Shown in pieces: positions 22,521 through 34,511 of a stretch of DNA of 64,000 nt. A program made the position numbers and the translations under genes. The first letter of the stretch is position 1. Each line of letters begins with the position of its first letter. The notes under the pieces were generated by a model. It was not told the DNA's origin. It was given only the letters and a program-made list of their open reading frames with translations, and made no database searches. The DNA is from Chelydra serpentina (taxonomy: Eukaryota; Chordata; Testudines; Chelydridae): contig JBAIAC010000007.1 in assembly GCA_037349315.1 (NCBI GenBank), forward strand, positions 48,447,001 through 48,511,000, given 5' to 3'.

Positions 22521-23200
22521 TTCCTTTTTTCTGCCCTCAGATTCAGGCCGTCAGCAGTAGATAGAGGCCCTGTCCTTGACCATCTAGTTGTTACAGGTGG
22601 TGTGGCTCTGGGAGTAGGGAGAAAAACTGTTGCTTATTGTTCATATCCCAGACATGTGTGGCTTTACCTCAGTGAGGTGCTCCTGATTCTTTGGTGGAAC
22701 CACAGAGATGGTAAGTGCATGTATGGAGGGCACTTGTATTTGGATTTCAGGCAGCTGTATCAGCTGTCATGCTGTTAGAGGTGGGGTGGGATGGCTGGAG
22801 CTACATTTCAGGTTTGTTCCTGCAGTTTTGTTTGTGTGCAGGAGGCAATTCTGTGTCATGAGAGATATAATAAGGGGGTTATGGGAGGTTTGAAGGGGGA
22901 GCTGGATCCAGGAGCTAATGGGTGAAATCTGGCTGTGTGCCACCTTTTAAAAAAGGGAAGGGCTGTCCTAGAAATTTTACACCAGGGCAGGGAGAGCACA
23001 CAATTAAATGGACTCTTCAGTACTAATCAGCCTGCAAAGCCCTGTGGGATAGCCATTGGAATTATGCAAAAAGTGGTGCACAGCGATGGCGTGCACACCA
23101 ACAAATGACCAAACTAATACAATTTGAAGCAACCATGTCCATTTTTCAAGAGGACTCCAGAGTTCCTGATGAATGCAGAGTTTGTGCGCAGTGATGGCTT
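22521..23200. other. Right interior of Harbinger-like element
   Basis: No recognised gene. Sequence between the minus-strand coding-like stretch and the right terminal inverted repeat, of mixed composition with short plus-strand open frames only. Confidence 0.35.
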
Positions 23201-23275
23201 TGTGTCATGAATGCAAGTGTTTTCAAACTGAGCAACTTGATTTGATCCCTTTTAAAACCCCTTTGTAGACAAGCC

Positions 23276-24776
23276 CTCGAAAGTCCTTGATATTATGAAG
23301 CAGTGGTAGTTGCACCAGTTCAGGTTAAATTAGTTCTCCATTGTAGTAACCTAGTAATATCTGTTTCTTAACTTAAGTGTATTTATGCATATTACAAGAG
23401 GACAAAGTTAAGGTTTGATGAGGAGGTATTATTTGCATGGGGTGATAGTAAATGAAGAAGGAATATATAATATAAATGAAGTGGATGCATTCCTTAACTG
23501 TACATTTCCAGACTTATTTTTTGAGTGTTTTGTTGGAATATTCTTTTAGGTAAAATAATTATTCTATGCAAATATAATATTTCCCCCATTATTGATTGAG
23601 TGAGTCAGAACACTATATTTTCTGTACCTTTCCTTGTAACAATAGTATTAAAGTAAGTAGTATTAATGGTTTGTTCAAGTTGATAGTCAGCACTGACTCT
23701 TCAGTCTAGTTTTATAAAAGACATTGAAACTATCCAAATGCAAAGGAAGCCAAGTGCTACCAGACAAGTAGCCAGATTAAAATATTTTTAATTAGATTTT
23801 GGGAAGACAAATAGGCTTGGCGAGAGAGAAAATTAAACAAATCTCATACATCATTAGGACTCAAGAAAAAAAATCAAAATGTATTTCAAAAATACTCAAT
23901 CATACTTGCAATGTAGTCAAAACAATACGTCATGTAGAGTGGTCACTATTAAAAAAATCAACAGTTGACAAAAGAGACCGTCAAGCCGCTACAGTTACCT
24001 CCTAGCTTCAGCATATCACATACCTCTGTGTGGTAACTTAGCAAGTGCTGACCTGTAAATGTCTTTTTACCAGCAAAGAGCATATGTATATAGCCAGGGA
24101 TCGAAAAATGAAGCTCTCTTAAATTGTTTAGTGTGGATATATCAGCATCCACAATCCATAGGATTATTTGGAGAATGTGGAGAGTGGGAGCACTACCCAC
24201 ATTAGTGGTTGTATTCTCATTATATTAAGTTTTTCAAGTGTTTGTTGCAGAACAGTGGCTTGGGGAGGGAGCTGGTGATGGGAGCATTTGGTAAAAATTA
24301 GAATGCATAACAATGTGACCTGTTGCAATGGTGAGGTTTGAACTGGTGAACTGTAGCTCAACTGTGACAATACAAGGATATATCTATAAGTTTTCTATTT
24401 AATTCTCGTAGTTCACCAGACTCATGAAATTGGAGTGAATTTTGTATGCTATGGTCTTCCCCTCAAACAGCCTCCTCTCAACTTATGTGTGACAAAACCT
24501 AAGGAAACACCAGTGTCACACATGGCAAACATTCCGCACTGACTCAAATTAATAATCTAACCCTTTTATTCATTTTCTAACCAGAAAAGCAAAGCATCAC
24601 CAAAGGCTATTTTCATTTTAATCTACCCACAAACTTTTTTTTTCTGCTGACTGCTGTTAGAAATAACAATGCCAGATATCAAAGAAGGGAAAACATGCTA
24701 GCCATGCTTTTCAAAAGAGACATTATATTATGGGTTTAGGATTCTTATTTTCTTTTCCCGGCTGTTTTTTATTTAA
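23276..24776. other. No recognised feature
   Basis: AT-rich DNA with short open frames on both strands (80 codons at most). No recognised repeat or gene. Confidence 0.4.
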
Positions 24777-24780
24777 AGTG

Positions 24781-25436
24781 TGTGACAAAGTTCCTCCTCT
24801 ACCTTGGTGAGTCCTGCGCTTATTGGCGGATTTTGATTGCCTCAGAGATCTTCCCCTCTGGTAGAACCCACAGTCAAATTCCTCCTGTGTCTGATCAGGA
24901 GTTGGGAGGTTTGGGGGGAACCCGGGCCCACCCTCTACTCCGGGTTCCAGCCCAGGGCCCTGTGGATTGCAGTTGTCTATAGGGTTTCCTGTAACAGCTG
25001 CGTGACAGCTACAACTCCCTGGGCTATTTCCCCACAGCCTCCTCCCACACCATCTTTACGCTTACTGCAGGACCTTCCTCCTGATGGTCTGCTGATGCTT
25101 GTACTCCTCAGTCCTTCAACTCTTCTCCCTCTCAACTCCTTGTGTGCCTCTTGCTCCCAGCTCCTCGCACGCCACACAACAAACTGAAGTGAGCTCCTTT
25201 TTAAACCCAGGTGCCCTGATTAGCCTGCCTGTCTTAATTGATTCTAGCAGGTTCTTCTTAATTGGCTCCAGGTGTCCTAATTAGTCTGCCTGCCTTAAAT
25301 TGGTTCCAGAAAGTTCCTGCTTGTTCTAGTGCAGCCCCTGCTCTGGTCACTCAGGGAACAGAAAACTATTCATCCAATGGCCAGTATATTTGCCTTCTAT
25401 GAGATTTCTGTATCCCACTTGTCTGGGTCTGTCACA
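24781..25436 (-). mobile_element. Solo LTR of a Ty3-type retrotransposon
   Basis: A 656-bp unit bounded by TGTGACAAAG and GTCTGTCACA, an inverted terminal pair typical of LTRs. It is flanked by AGTG on both sides (24777-24780 and 25437-25440), a 4-bp duplication. Read on the minus strand it starts TGTGACAGACCCAGAC and has a TATA-like TTTAAAAAGG about 290 bp in, ahead of a GC-richer leader, which gives the orientation. No internal region is attached, so it is a solo LTR left by recombination. The TGTGACA start is shared with the LTRs of the element at 37741-42244, but the bodies differ. Confidence 0.75.
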
Positions 25437-25440
25437 AGTG

Positions 25441-26414
25441 CTATAATGGGAATAAACTTAATAGTCTCTCTTTCCCCCTCCCAGTCAGACACTCAAATTT
25501 ATTCAGTGCAAAGAGTGATCTAGAAAGAGCACAAATAGGAAGTTAAAAAACAAAATGAGTGAAGAAAGTGAATGAATTAAAGGGTCAGTGTTCCTGAGTA
25601 GTGCAAGCAGCGATAGGTGTTGTATAATGAATCTTATGTAAATGAATTCTGGATGAGACAACGTTTAGTTATGGTAGCACTATATAGGTCTCCAGGATCT
25701 TCGTGGTACACTGGGGACAGGGACCCAGGTACAGCTTAGATTCTTTAGATATCACAAGTTGGCAGCATTCTCCTCACTGCCCATATGCCCCATTCTGTAA
25801 AGCAGCTCAGTCTCTCCCTTTCATATTAAACCCTATTTATCTAAAGATTTCAGATGTCCCTGGAAACATGATAGACAGTGTGGTGTTTAGTAGGTATTAG
25901 ATAATCGAGCTGAGAAGAGGGCTGAATCAGAAAATCCAATATGCCTGATTTATGCAATTGCATTCTCCAATGTAAAACTCCCTTCAAAGTTCAGGAAAAC
26001 TATCTAAATGTCTTTTTTACTTTTGTGTTAGGGACTAAGGATACGTGACTTTGTCATCAAAGAGGTTTGTGATGTTGAAATGAAATTAAATTTGTGCTTA
26101 AAATGCCTAGACAGTATACAAGAGTTTCAAAAACAACCCCCAAAGTCCTCTTTTCTTTCTTCTTTATTGTGTGCTAAGGACAAGTGACTGCTATCAATGG
26201 AGCTTATTAAAATCCTGTAATATAATGAAAATGAAATGCATCGTGACTTAGTTTTCATAATAATGACAACAAATACACTGCATTTCTTTCTTTGTTTTCT
26301 GTGTGTCAAGGATATAAACTGCTTTCTGGCATCGCAAACTGTGAATAATGTATGAAATAAAAAATCTATGCAAAATAGAATAGAGAGAATCTGTACACTG
26401 TGCCTACCATAGCA
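25441..26414. other. No recognised feature
   Basis: AT-rich DNA without a recognised gene or repeat. Confidence 0.4.
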
Positions 26415-26487
26415 TGGGCCTAATGTAGAGCGCATTGAAATCAATGCAAAGATTTCCATGGAATTCTGCTGGCTTTGGACCGGTCCC
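26415..26487. repeat. Hairpin mini-element
   Basis: A degenerate palindrome of about 73 bp, GGGCCTAATGTAGAGCGCATTGAAATCAA to GGCTTTGGACCGGTCCC, with the CATTGAAATCAATG core typical of the group. Confidence 0.4.
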
Positions 26488-27346
26488 ATATTCACACATA
26501 TTGGCCTACCAAACCCACAGTAACAGAAATAGACTCGTCAATGTTCACTAGTCTTTATCTTTCCATATCTCTTCAAGAACTAAAACCAGACTGACTTTCT
26601 CATTAGTATGGCTTTCCGCATTTGGCCAGGCTGGTTGTGGAAGGCTCAGATTTCTGTATATTCAGGTATAGTCCTTGTACAGAAATTAGTGTCAGAGTTT
26701 GCCTTTATCAGGCAACCTTCTACACTATGAGGAATCTCTTGGATTTTTGTAAAAGAATCTCTTGGTTTTACCAAATATATTATCATTTAGCTCCACATTT
26801 ATTAGATTTCCTGTGTTATGAGCCCAGATTTGTTGGACCCTTCAGTGGTCACTTAACAGATTTTGACATTTAAAAACTACTTCTTGTGAAAGATGCCAGA
26901 TTGTCAGCCATGGAGAGGGAAGTTCCCCATCTACAAAATGAAAGTTTCTCCATGCTACTTTGTCAATGTACGTTGCCTGAACACTGTAGTGTACCACTTA
27001 AAGTGGGAGGATATTTCCAGCCAATATCTATTTATTGCTTGGCTGAGATCTCTAACAAAGATGTTATTTGTGATGGTGATGGGATTTGTGATCTCGATGC
27101 TTGTTCACTAAGTACTGGACTGAGAACACCAACACATTTCACACAGGGCTTAGAAAGACATAAGCGGGTAATGACTTTCTGACTTGTAGAATTAGATGTG
27201 AAAGTTTCACATATCCCATCATCAGTGCCCTCAGCCACCCTGCCCCCAGTTTTCTGATTTAATAAACGCTAGGATTATGTTAAGTAAGAATCAATACATT
27301 TCAATGGGTATGTAATTTTATTGTTATTCTTCATTTGCTATTAATA
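26488..27346. other. No recognised feature
   Basis: Open frames of up to 98 codons, overlapping in two plus frames around 26886-27182, with no recognisable domain. Nothing else seen. Confidence 0.35.
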
Positions 27347-27607
27347 ATAGTCTGTATTACAGTAGTACCTACAGATCTGATCCAAGACTGGTGGCTCAAT
27401 TGGGCTGAATGCTGTTTATACACAGGGGACAATACTTGCCCTAGAGCTCACAATCTAAATAGACAAGGTAGACAAAGGAAATACAGTTTCCCCCATTTTA
27501 CAGACAGGGGAATGAGGCACAGAGAGTTTAAGTAACTTGTTCTAGATAATACAGAAAGTCTGTGACAGAGCCAGTATTAAACCCAGAACTCGTGACTCCT
27601 CGTCCCT
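27347..27607 (+). mobile_element. MIR-like SINE
   Basis: Contains the ordered blocks CCCTAGAGCTCACAATCTAA, CCCATTTTACAGACAGGGGAATGAGG, CACAGAGAGTTTAAGTAACTTG, and TGACAGAGCCAGTATTAAACCCAGAACTC. These follow the order of the core and 3' part of MIR-type (CORE) SINEs. It is an ancient, diverged copy with no discernible promoter boxes or target duplication. Confidence 0.7.
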
Positions 27608-28382
27608 TAATAACAAACTATCCTTCCTCTTTGCTATAGGAACAGCGTTCACAAAAGTGGGCAACTGTTCCACAGAAGGGACTTGGAGACGTTGGCTTCT
27701 TCCGGCAGGCGCGGATGGCAGCTCTTCTGCTCAGTCCCCACCAGCCCTACAATGTCAGAGTGTAGGTGGTCTGTTTTTCCCCCTGTTGTTCTGTATTGCT
27801 TACATGTCTTGCAGCATTTTGACATTTCAGTCCTATCCCTGCTTCCAATTAAATCAATAGGAATTTAGCCCCCACTCAACCAACTAGGCTACAGCCATAT
27901 ACAGTGGACCTCGAAAGCAACATAGCTGCACAGGACTCCTGTCCATAGCTGTGACAAAACCTAACCAAAGCCAGAACTCCTGATGGGCGAGAGGAAGTGA
28001 AACAAAACAAAACAAATCTTCCCATTAGACTTCCACAAGACCCTTCTGCCTTGTGTGAAAATGTCTATCAGCCCCCAAAAAGTGATTGGTTGAGCCCCTA
28101 GCAGTCCAGGAAATCTCTGTTAAGAAACCTAAAGCCCCAAACATATACCTGGGGGAGGAGAAAGGAACAGCACAAAGGGTGCCAGAATGCCCCCCAGCTC
28201 AGCAGGTGATCCTTAAATTCCCAGGGAAAGGGGGGGAGAGCACAAATCATTTGGATTCCATGGTCCCCATTGGTAGCCAGTCAGTGGCTGTGGTGGGGGG
28301 ACCACCCTCAAACTACTCCTCCAGCAATCCATGAGCTCCACATGGAGCTAGAAAATGATGAGAAAGAGGAGTTCGTTCTCGT

Positions 28383-28389
<7 letters not shown>
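27608..28389. other. No recognised feature
   Basis: Mixed composition, short open frames only. No family recognised. Confidence 0.4.

Positions 28390-28474
<85 letters not shown>
28390..28474. repeat. (AC)n microsatellite, about 85 bp
   Basis: An uninterrupted dinucleotide run of about 42 AC units, preceded by a short TCTC stretch. Long pure runs are usually length-variable. The 87- and 70-codon open frames across it are repeat artefacts (poly His-Thr, poly Cys-Val). Confidence 0.97.
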
Positions 28475-28477
<3 letters not shown>

Positions 28478-28868
28478 CCAATGGGGTGTCTCATTCCCTC
28501 ATAGCTGGCATACGCCCTAATCCTTCTGAATGAGATGGGTGTTCTGCATGCAGTTAGCATTCATGTTTAGTCATACAACAAATTAAAAGTATACAAAAGT
28601 ATGTTGTCAGGCTTTCCATATTATAAAGCACCAAGGGATGCTACTGTCTAGTGATACTGTATATAAAGCCACTCTAAACAGTCTACCTCTGTGTTATGAC
28701 AGAAATAGTTGTATGCAGCTCTAGCAGAAAACTAGAACTGACAATTAAAATACTAAGTGTAAATTTGTACAGTACGCTAAGGGAAATTTTAAATTTTGTA
28801 TCCCCTTAGATATCTGAACATGATTGCTACATAACTTCACTCTACATTGCTAGAGAAGATACTGTAAC
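28475..28868. other. No recognised feature
   Basis: AT-rich spacer without a recognised element. Confidence 0.4.
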
Positions 28869-29204
28869 TCCCCACTTAACGTCCTCCCACTTAACGTTGT
28901 TTCGATCTTATGTCCCTGCTCCATTACAGAACATGTTCGTTTAAAGTTGTGCAACGCTCCACTATAACATCGTTTGGCTGCCTGCTTTGTCCACAGCTAG
29001 CAGCCCCCCTACGCCCCCTCCCCCAGCGCCTCCTGCCCGCCGGTGGACCCCATGGATCAGCGCCTTCCCCCTGCTCCCCCCACCTCCTGTCCATGGCAAT
29101 CAGCTGGTTTGCGGCGTTCAGGAGGCAGGAGGGAGAGGGGAGGAGTGAGGACTCGGCGTGCAGGCTCCCCCTGCCTCCTGCCCATGGCAATCAGCTGGTT
29201 TAAA
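28869..29204. repeat. GC-rich dispersed repeat with internal duplication
   Basis: Begins with the words CCCCACTTAACGTCCTCCCACTTAACGTTG, a doubled CCACTTAACGT motif, then a GC-rich block. A segment ending CCATGGCAATCAGCTGGTTT occurs at about 29089-29108, and a near copy ending CCCATGGCAATCAGCTGGTTT at about 29181-29201, each preceded by CCCCTGC/CCTCCTG words. The composition jumps sharply from both flanks, which suggests an inserted element. The family is not identified, and no clear termini were found. Confidence 0.45.
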
Positions 29205-29463
29205 ACAAAAAACAAAATGGGACAATTATTTAAAAAATTAAAGGGAAAATCCAGATGCACAGATGATGAACTGCATGCAAATACACAACTGCACATGACA
29301 ATACCCATTGGCACTCAAACATAATTGGTTTATAAATATAAATATAGGTCTGCTCTTGTGAAAAAATGTTTAATTAATTTAGCTCTAAGTATTTTAAAAG
29401 TACTATATAATATCATAACATTATGTCTTTTTAAATGCATGAAGCACATATGGGATGTAAACT

Positions 29464-29524
29464 GGGGCCAGTCCACTGACTTCAATGGAAATGTACTCCC
29501 TTACACCATGGCTGAATTTGGCCC
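29464..29524. repeat. Hairpin mini-element
   Basis: A palindrome relic of about 61 bp, GGGGCCAGTCCACTGACTTCAATGG to CATGGCTGAATTTGGCCC. Core and ends match the group. Confidence 0.4.
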
Positions 29525-30716
29525 ATATAGAAACTTTAGTGGACCTTAGACTTAATGGACAGGCAAAGGCAGCAACTTAGGTTTAATACAGAGCAAATAT
29601 TCATTTCAGTATTTAGGTTAAATTCATAGCATTCAGACACATTGTGGATTAGTAGCTCCCCAATGCCTAATGTGATTCTTAAATCAAGCCTAATGGTGGT
29701 GGTTGGTTATTTCTAGCGTATTTTAGACCTCTACTGATTAATTTCATATCTGGGCTTAAAAATAGACTAGGTCAATTTTATACGTACTCTATTGTATGGA
29801 TACTAAATGAACATCATAACAAATGCAGTGCTCTTTTCTATTTTAATTTAGTACTTTGTGATAGGCTTGTTTTTATAAATGAGATGTGGGCATTGGAAAT
29901 AAAACTCAAACACTATTCATATATACACTCTTTATCATGCTCTTTTACATGTACAGTGAATATATTGTATTATGCAAGGAACTGTTATTCACTGTGTGAG
30001 TCTGAGATTATATGCGCTAAATCTAATTTGCAGCAGGCAGCTTTAAGTCATAACGAAAGTGGAACACTGTTAAAGTAATCGATAACACATCTATAACAGC
30101 ATTTTTATTTTTTTAAGTGGAAACTGTAAATTGTTTCTACTTAACAAGCAAATATATACCCCATCTTCAGGTCCCCAGGTCACAAAAGAGGGTTATCCTG
30201 TCACCACCACTGATTTTTGAAAAGTGTGACATGTATTTAGTTGTCAGTTCCTATCAGCAGCATTCACAAATCAACATTACATCAGCAGCAAAGCACACCA
30301 TTTTATGCTCTTTTTGAAGATAATTAGAGTTCCCTTTTGTTGCAAATAAGATGTAAAACAGCTATAACTGCTAGTGAACATGATTAAAGTAACCTCTATA
30401 GAACCCCATTATTCTAGACAGATTCCTTCAGATGCATAATTTCCCCATTTTAAGAAAACATAATGCATGCATATAAAATTCAAATTGTCGAGACACCTCT
30501 AACAAAAATTAGTTCTCTATTAAAGCATTCTTAGTAGCTGGGTAACATGTAAAACTCTTTAAGTGTATTTTAAAATAATCATGAAATAATAGTATGTGTC
30601 ATGAAGGTAAACATTTTACAGTGAGAGGTTTGTTCAGACAAGAGCTGTGTATTTAACTTTTACTCACAAAACTTCCATGATAAATGTATAAAGAATATAT
30701 AATATACGTCAGTCCT
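29525..30716. other. No recognised feature
   Basis: AT-rich; no gene or repeat family recognised. Confidence 0.4.
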
Positions 30717-30746
30717 ACACACTCACACACACACACACACACACAC
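30717..30746. repeat. (AC)n microsatellite
   Basis: About 30 bp of AC units with one interruption near the start, in a stretch of ATAT and ATGTAT words that continues to about 30860. Confidence 0.85.
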
Positions 30747-30887
30747 TTGTTTAGACAAGAGCTGTATAAGAAATCGTATATATGTATATAGGATTGTGGT
30801 ATATTCTTCATACATGCATATATCCATGCACACACACATATATATCATATTCACATATTGCTATATACATACAAATTAGAAAATAGC

Positions 30888-30888
<1 letters not shown>

Positions 30889-30919
<31 letters not shown>

Positions 30920-30931
30920 TTTTTTTTTTTT
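30889..30931. repeat. (TC)n followed by T-run
   Basis: About eleven TC units followed by 21 T. It could be a decayed poly(A) tail of a minus-strand retroposon, but no body is recognisable on the right, so it is listed as simple sequence. Confidence 0.85.
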
Positions 30932-33900
30932 GCCATGTAAGTTATGGCTGAAATTTTCTAATTAGACTTCATCAAATAATGTAAAAATTTTGTTCATGAA
31001 AAAAGTATTAATCAATTTATGGACAATATTCATGACTAATTTATTTGTCATAAATTGTCAGAGCAAGTAGAGAGCTGGTCGAATAGTGGAAAGATTGCAT
31101 GTGAATAATTTATTCAACAAGTGAGGACAAAAATTAATCAAATAAACTAGTGAATATTAGTTTCATTATAATCCTATTTTTCCATTTTAGCAGGTACTAT
31201 TTTTTAAAAAGCAAAATATATAGCTTTCAAATAAAATAACTGTGCTTCAGTATTGCACAGAAAGGGAACTTTTATAAATTTGTTTAAAAATGTGTATGAC
31301 ATTTCCAAAACAACAATATATAATTATTCTTAAGCAGAAGATAAATTCTATTTCTCATAACCTTCCTTATGAAAACATGTTTGTGTGTGCTTGGATGTAG
31401 TGCAAAACTGTAGTTTAGGGGCTGATCCTGAGAAGTGCAGAGCATCTCCAATGAAGTCCTAAGAACCCTATTTTCAAAGGGGCAGATGACATTCAGATCC
31501 TTGCATGATGAAGTATTCTGTAGTTCACAGAATTGGGTCTTTTTTGATACTTTACCTCTGTATATTATAAGTAGCTATTTATTTGAATCAGTTTAATAAA
31601 TATTAATTTAGGCGGTAATAAGCTTCAATCAATAAATTAGACAAAGATTGCCCATAGAGTGACCATCATTTTTTCTGAATAGCTATAATTATACAATCAA
31701 ATCCTTGGTTTGCTCTGTTGGGTACCTCAACATCTAAAGGAAATGTTATTAAAGAAGCTTACAAATGAATAATCATTCCCAACAACTCACAGCAGCACTC
31801 ACAGCATGAAAGTGTAAGAAATGGGGAAAGTTTTCAAGTAGGGGACTGATTAGGATGAGGATGACTCTCTGTCAGGAGAATGCATTGTACAAGTGTCCTC
31901 AAGAGAAAAAAATTTCACCTGAAAAAAAACCCAGCATTATGAACACTACAGAACTGTAGATGGCAGGACACTGATCTTATTAAGAACTAATGCTAATTTG
32001 CACACTGTCTCCTGCTGAACTAGAAGCAAGTTTACCACTGGGTTTGTTAATTTACACAGGACACCATTATCTGTGGTTGGACTTAATGTATCAGAGTAGA
32101 GGTCATTAACTGCTGGGTTCATGATTATCCAGCATGAATTACAGACAGTATCACAAAAATACATTTGTTCTTAGGCTTCATTTCTCCATATGTGATTTTT
32201 TTCCGTTGATATTTAATTTCTGTTTCAAAACCCTAGGCATTATACATTACACATGCACACACACAAACTCAGTCTGTTTTGTGGTTTCTTCATTAACCTT
32301 TTGGAAAAGTAGTGTAATTATAAATAAATATAAATAAAGAGCAATATTGTGATCTCTGCATTTAATAAAGGTAATATGTGATCTAATTAACATTAATTTT
32401 TTAAAAATCACAGTAGTATGCATAATTACTGTTTAAGCTTTCAATCACCCATTTTAGGCAAATCACTGATTTAAACTGCTCAGTATTGGGAAATTACATG
32501 GACTAGTCTCTGCTCTATGTGTTGATGAATGGATTTATATAAACTGTCCATCACACTTCTGAAACTTATGTCATACCCTAATCTGAACAAAATATTTTGT
32601 TGAAAAGTGACTACAAAATCTCACCAGTACACTCATTCTAAAGTACAGCTAAACAAAAGCAAACATTCATACAAATACAAGAATTAGGAGTTAAACTGAA
32701 AAGCATATTTAATAGAAATATTTGTGTTTTCTGGCTAAATAAACACATTTTCATAAAGATGCACATTCAGTCTATTTTATTTAAATGGAACCAACCAACT
32801 ACAAATTCATTTACAATTTTTAGCTCTGTACAAGCACATTTCTAATAGCAGGGAACACTTTTGTGTCTCTACATGATATCTTTAGAAAGAGGTGGATTTT
32901 CATTTATTTAATGCAAATATTCATACAAGGTAAATTGCTTAGGCATATATGGAGCATGTTTTCATGGAAGCTTTGTGGCAATAGGAAAATAATATAACAT
33001 AATTGTACAATAAATGGAATGCTGCAGTTTCAAAATTACTCATGCTATGGTGTGGTGAATAAAGAAGAATATAGGAAGATTGAGATATTATTTGCAGGTT
33101 TCTGAGGTGCTTTGCTTATAAATAATTTCATTCTAGTTTTATGTGTATTTTAGGACTATCTCATCTTTTGTACTGGAGAAGCATCAACAGGGAAGACGTA
33201 TCTGATCTTCTCTGAATTATTTTAAAGCTCTGGATACTAAAGATTATTTGCATTGTTATTGGAGCTATGTGAGCTATTTGCAGCAGTTTTTCAATAAATT
33301 TAGCTCCTTTTCCCTATTCACAAATTATATGCAAACAGGATTTTATATTTTCAAATTGATCATTGTTCAAAATTATTTGACTGTTTTAAGCAAACAAATT
33401 TTAGCCTGTGGTTTGCTGTGAAATATTTGCTATGACTATTGCTTTGATTATTTACTAGTTACAATTTATTATTCACAGTGGGATATTGGTCACCTAAGCA
33501 ACATGGTATTTTTATCTGTTCTCTGACTGGATAACTGAAACTTATATAAATGAGAGAGGGCTTGAATAAGGTGTTCTGTGGCACAAGCGCATGATCAGGT
33601 AAGTATTCATACACTTTCTCTATCCTTAAATATTCCAGGGACAAAAAAAAAATCCCTTCAAAACATATTTTGTCAAAAGTGAAAAAAGTTGTTGCAAATA
33701 TCATCAAATTCAATTTGTGGCTCAGCTTGATTGTGTCCATATTATCCTGTATACTGCTGAGTGTTCCCTCAATATAAATTTTATTCCAGTGCCACAGCTA
33801 CCAAATAGTGCCATAAGCAGTCTAAGTACTTCTCTAATTTTGTCATTAGGGATATGACCAAGATAGGCATCTACACACCAAGAAAGGTATTCTTCCCTCG

Positions 33901-34150
33901 ATTATACCATCTGTATGCCTCTGCAGCAGTGTATAGTGGCTGTAAAATCCCCTTAGATGACTTGGGGAGAATTCCCGCAGCTCAGGCACTGTATAGTATA
34001 ACCATAGGTTGCCCTATACAGGCCCTCTTATAACCCCCAGCATAGGGGACCTTCTAGAGTCCAGAAGGGTAGAGCCGTAGCATATGTTGCTATGGCCATT
34101 CTGCGTAGCATCCAATTGGAGAGCTGCCCATAGTCAATCCGGCCAGGACT
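30932..34150. other. AT-rich stretch, few recognisable repeats
   Basis: About 3.2 kb of strongly AT-rich DNA with no long open frame (93 codons at most, 33459-33740 minus, no domain). A dispersed AT-rich repeat may occupy about 33180-33545: GGTCACCTAAG, then GTTCTCTGACTGGATAACTGAAAC, has a similar arrangement at 46145-46195. The scarcity of recognisable transposons over this length is notable against the rest of the window. Confidence 0.4.
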
Positions 34151-34162
34151 GTCATAACTTAG

Positions 34163-34195
34163 AAAGAGAGAGAGAGAGACACTCTCTCTCTCTCC
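34163..34195. repeat. GA/CT microsatellite hairpin
   Basis: About 18 bp of GA repeat, then CACT, then about 14 bp of CT repeat: a self-complementary simple-sequence hairpin. Confidence 0.85.
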
Positions 34196-34511
34196 TTCCC
34201 CGCCCCTCTCCCTTCCAGAATCCCATCCCCACTCTGTCTGAACTCCATCTGTGTGTGCTGCATCCTCTGAATGGGAACTAAAGCATCTAACTAGCTCTGT
34301 TCCAGTTTAGAAGCTTTTAAAACAGACACATCTTAGTACACGAACCATATCTCTGATCTTGTGCTGATTGCTAAAAAATGAAGTGTCGTAGAGGGGCAAA
34401 GTTAGAAATTTCCCACTGAGCTCAATAACAAAGTTACAAACATCCTAAACTACTCTTCAAATTAGGTGTTTCAATAGGCAGGAGTCCATATTATGGATTA
34501 TACCTAATAGG

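Larger units (their letters stand above)
19501..23275 (+). mobile_element. Large Harbinger-like DNA transposon (degenerate)
   Basis: The left end GGGCTTGTCTACATGG, then TTTTAAACTGGATCAAATTGAGTT, is matched in inverted orientation by the right end: CGAGGGCTTGTCTACAAAGG, then TTTTAAAAGGGATCAAATCAAGTT. That gives terminal inverted repeats of about 50 bp. Flanking triplets CAA and CGA could be a decayed 3-bp duplication. Inside are a broken Myb/SANT-like gene (19963-20470, plus strand), a second minus-strand coding-like stretch (21956-22520) and a long inverted repeat (21371-21938). PIF/Harbinger elements encode a transposase plus a Myb-like protein, which fits. I could not find a recognisable DDE transposase, so this is either a deletion derivative or a Myb-only element. 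A hAT element is nested at 21002-21198. Confidence 0.65.

Noticed and set aside
26886..27182. 98-codon plus-strand frame as a small host gene or exon
   Set aside because: A second plus frame is open over the same bases. There is no domain and no convincing splice context.
28270..28560. Open frames of 87 (plus) and 70 (minus) codons with His-Thr and Cys-Val repeats
   Set aside because: They are translations of the (AC)n microsatellite and have no flanking coding signal.
30717..30931. Possible CRISPR-like or tandem repeat array
   Set aside because: The repeats are simple AC, TC and T runs without spacers. The window is a vertebrate-type genome and no array is present.
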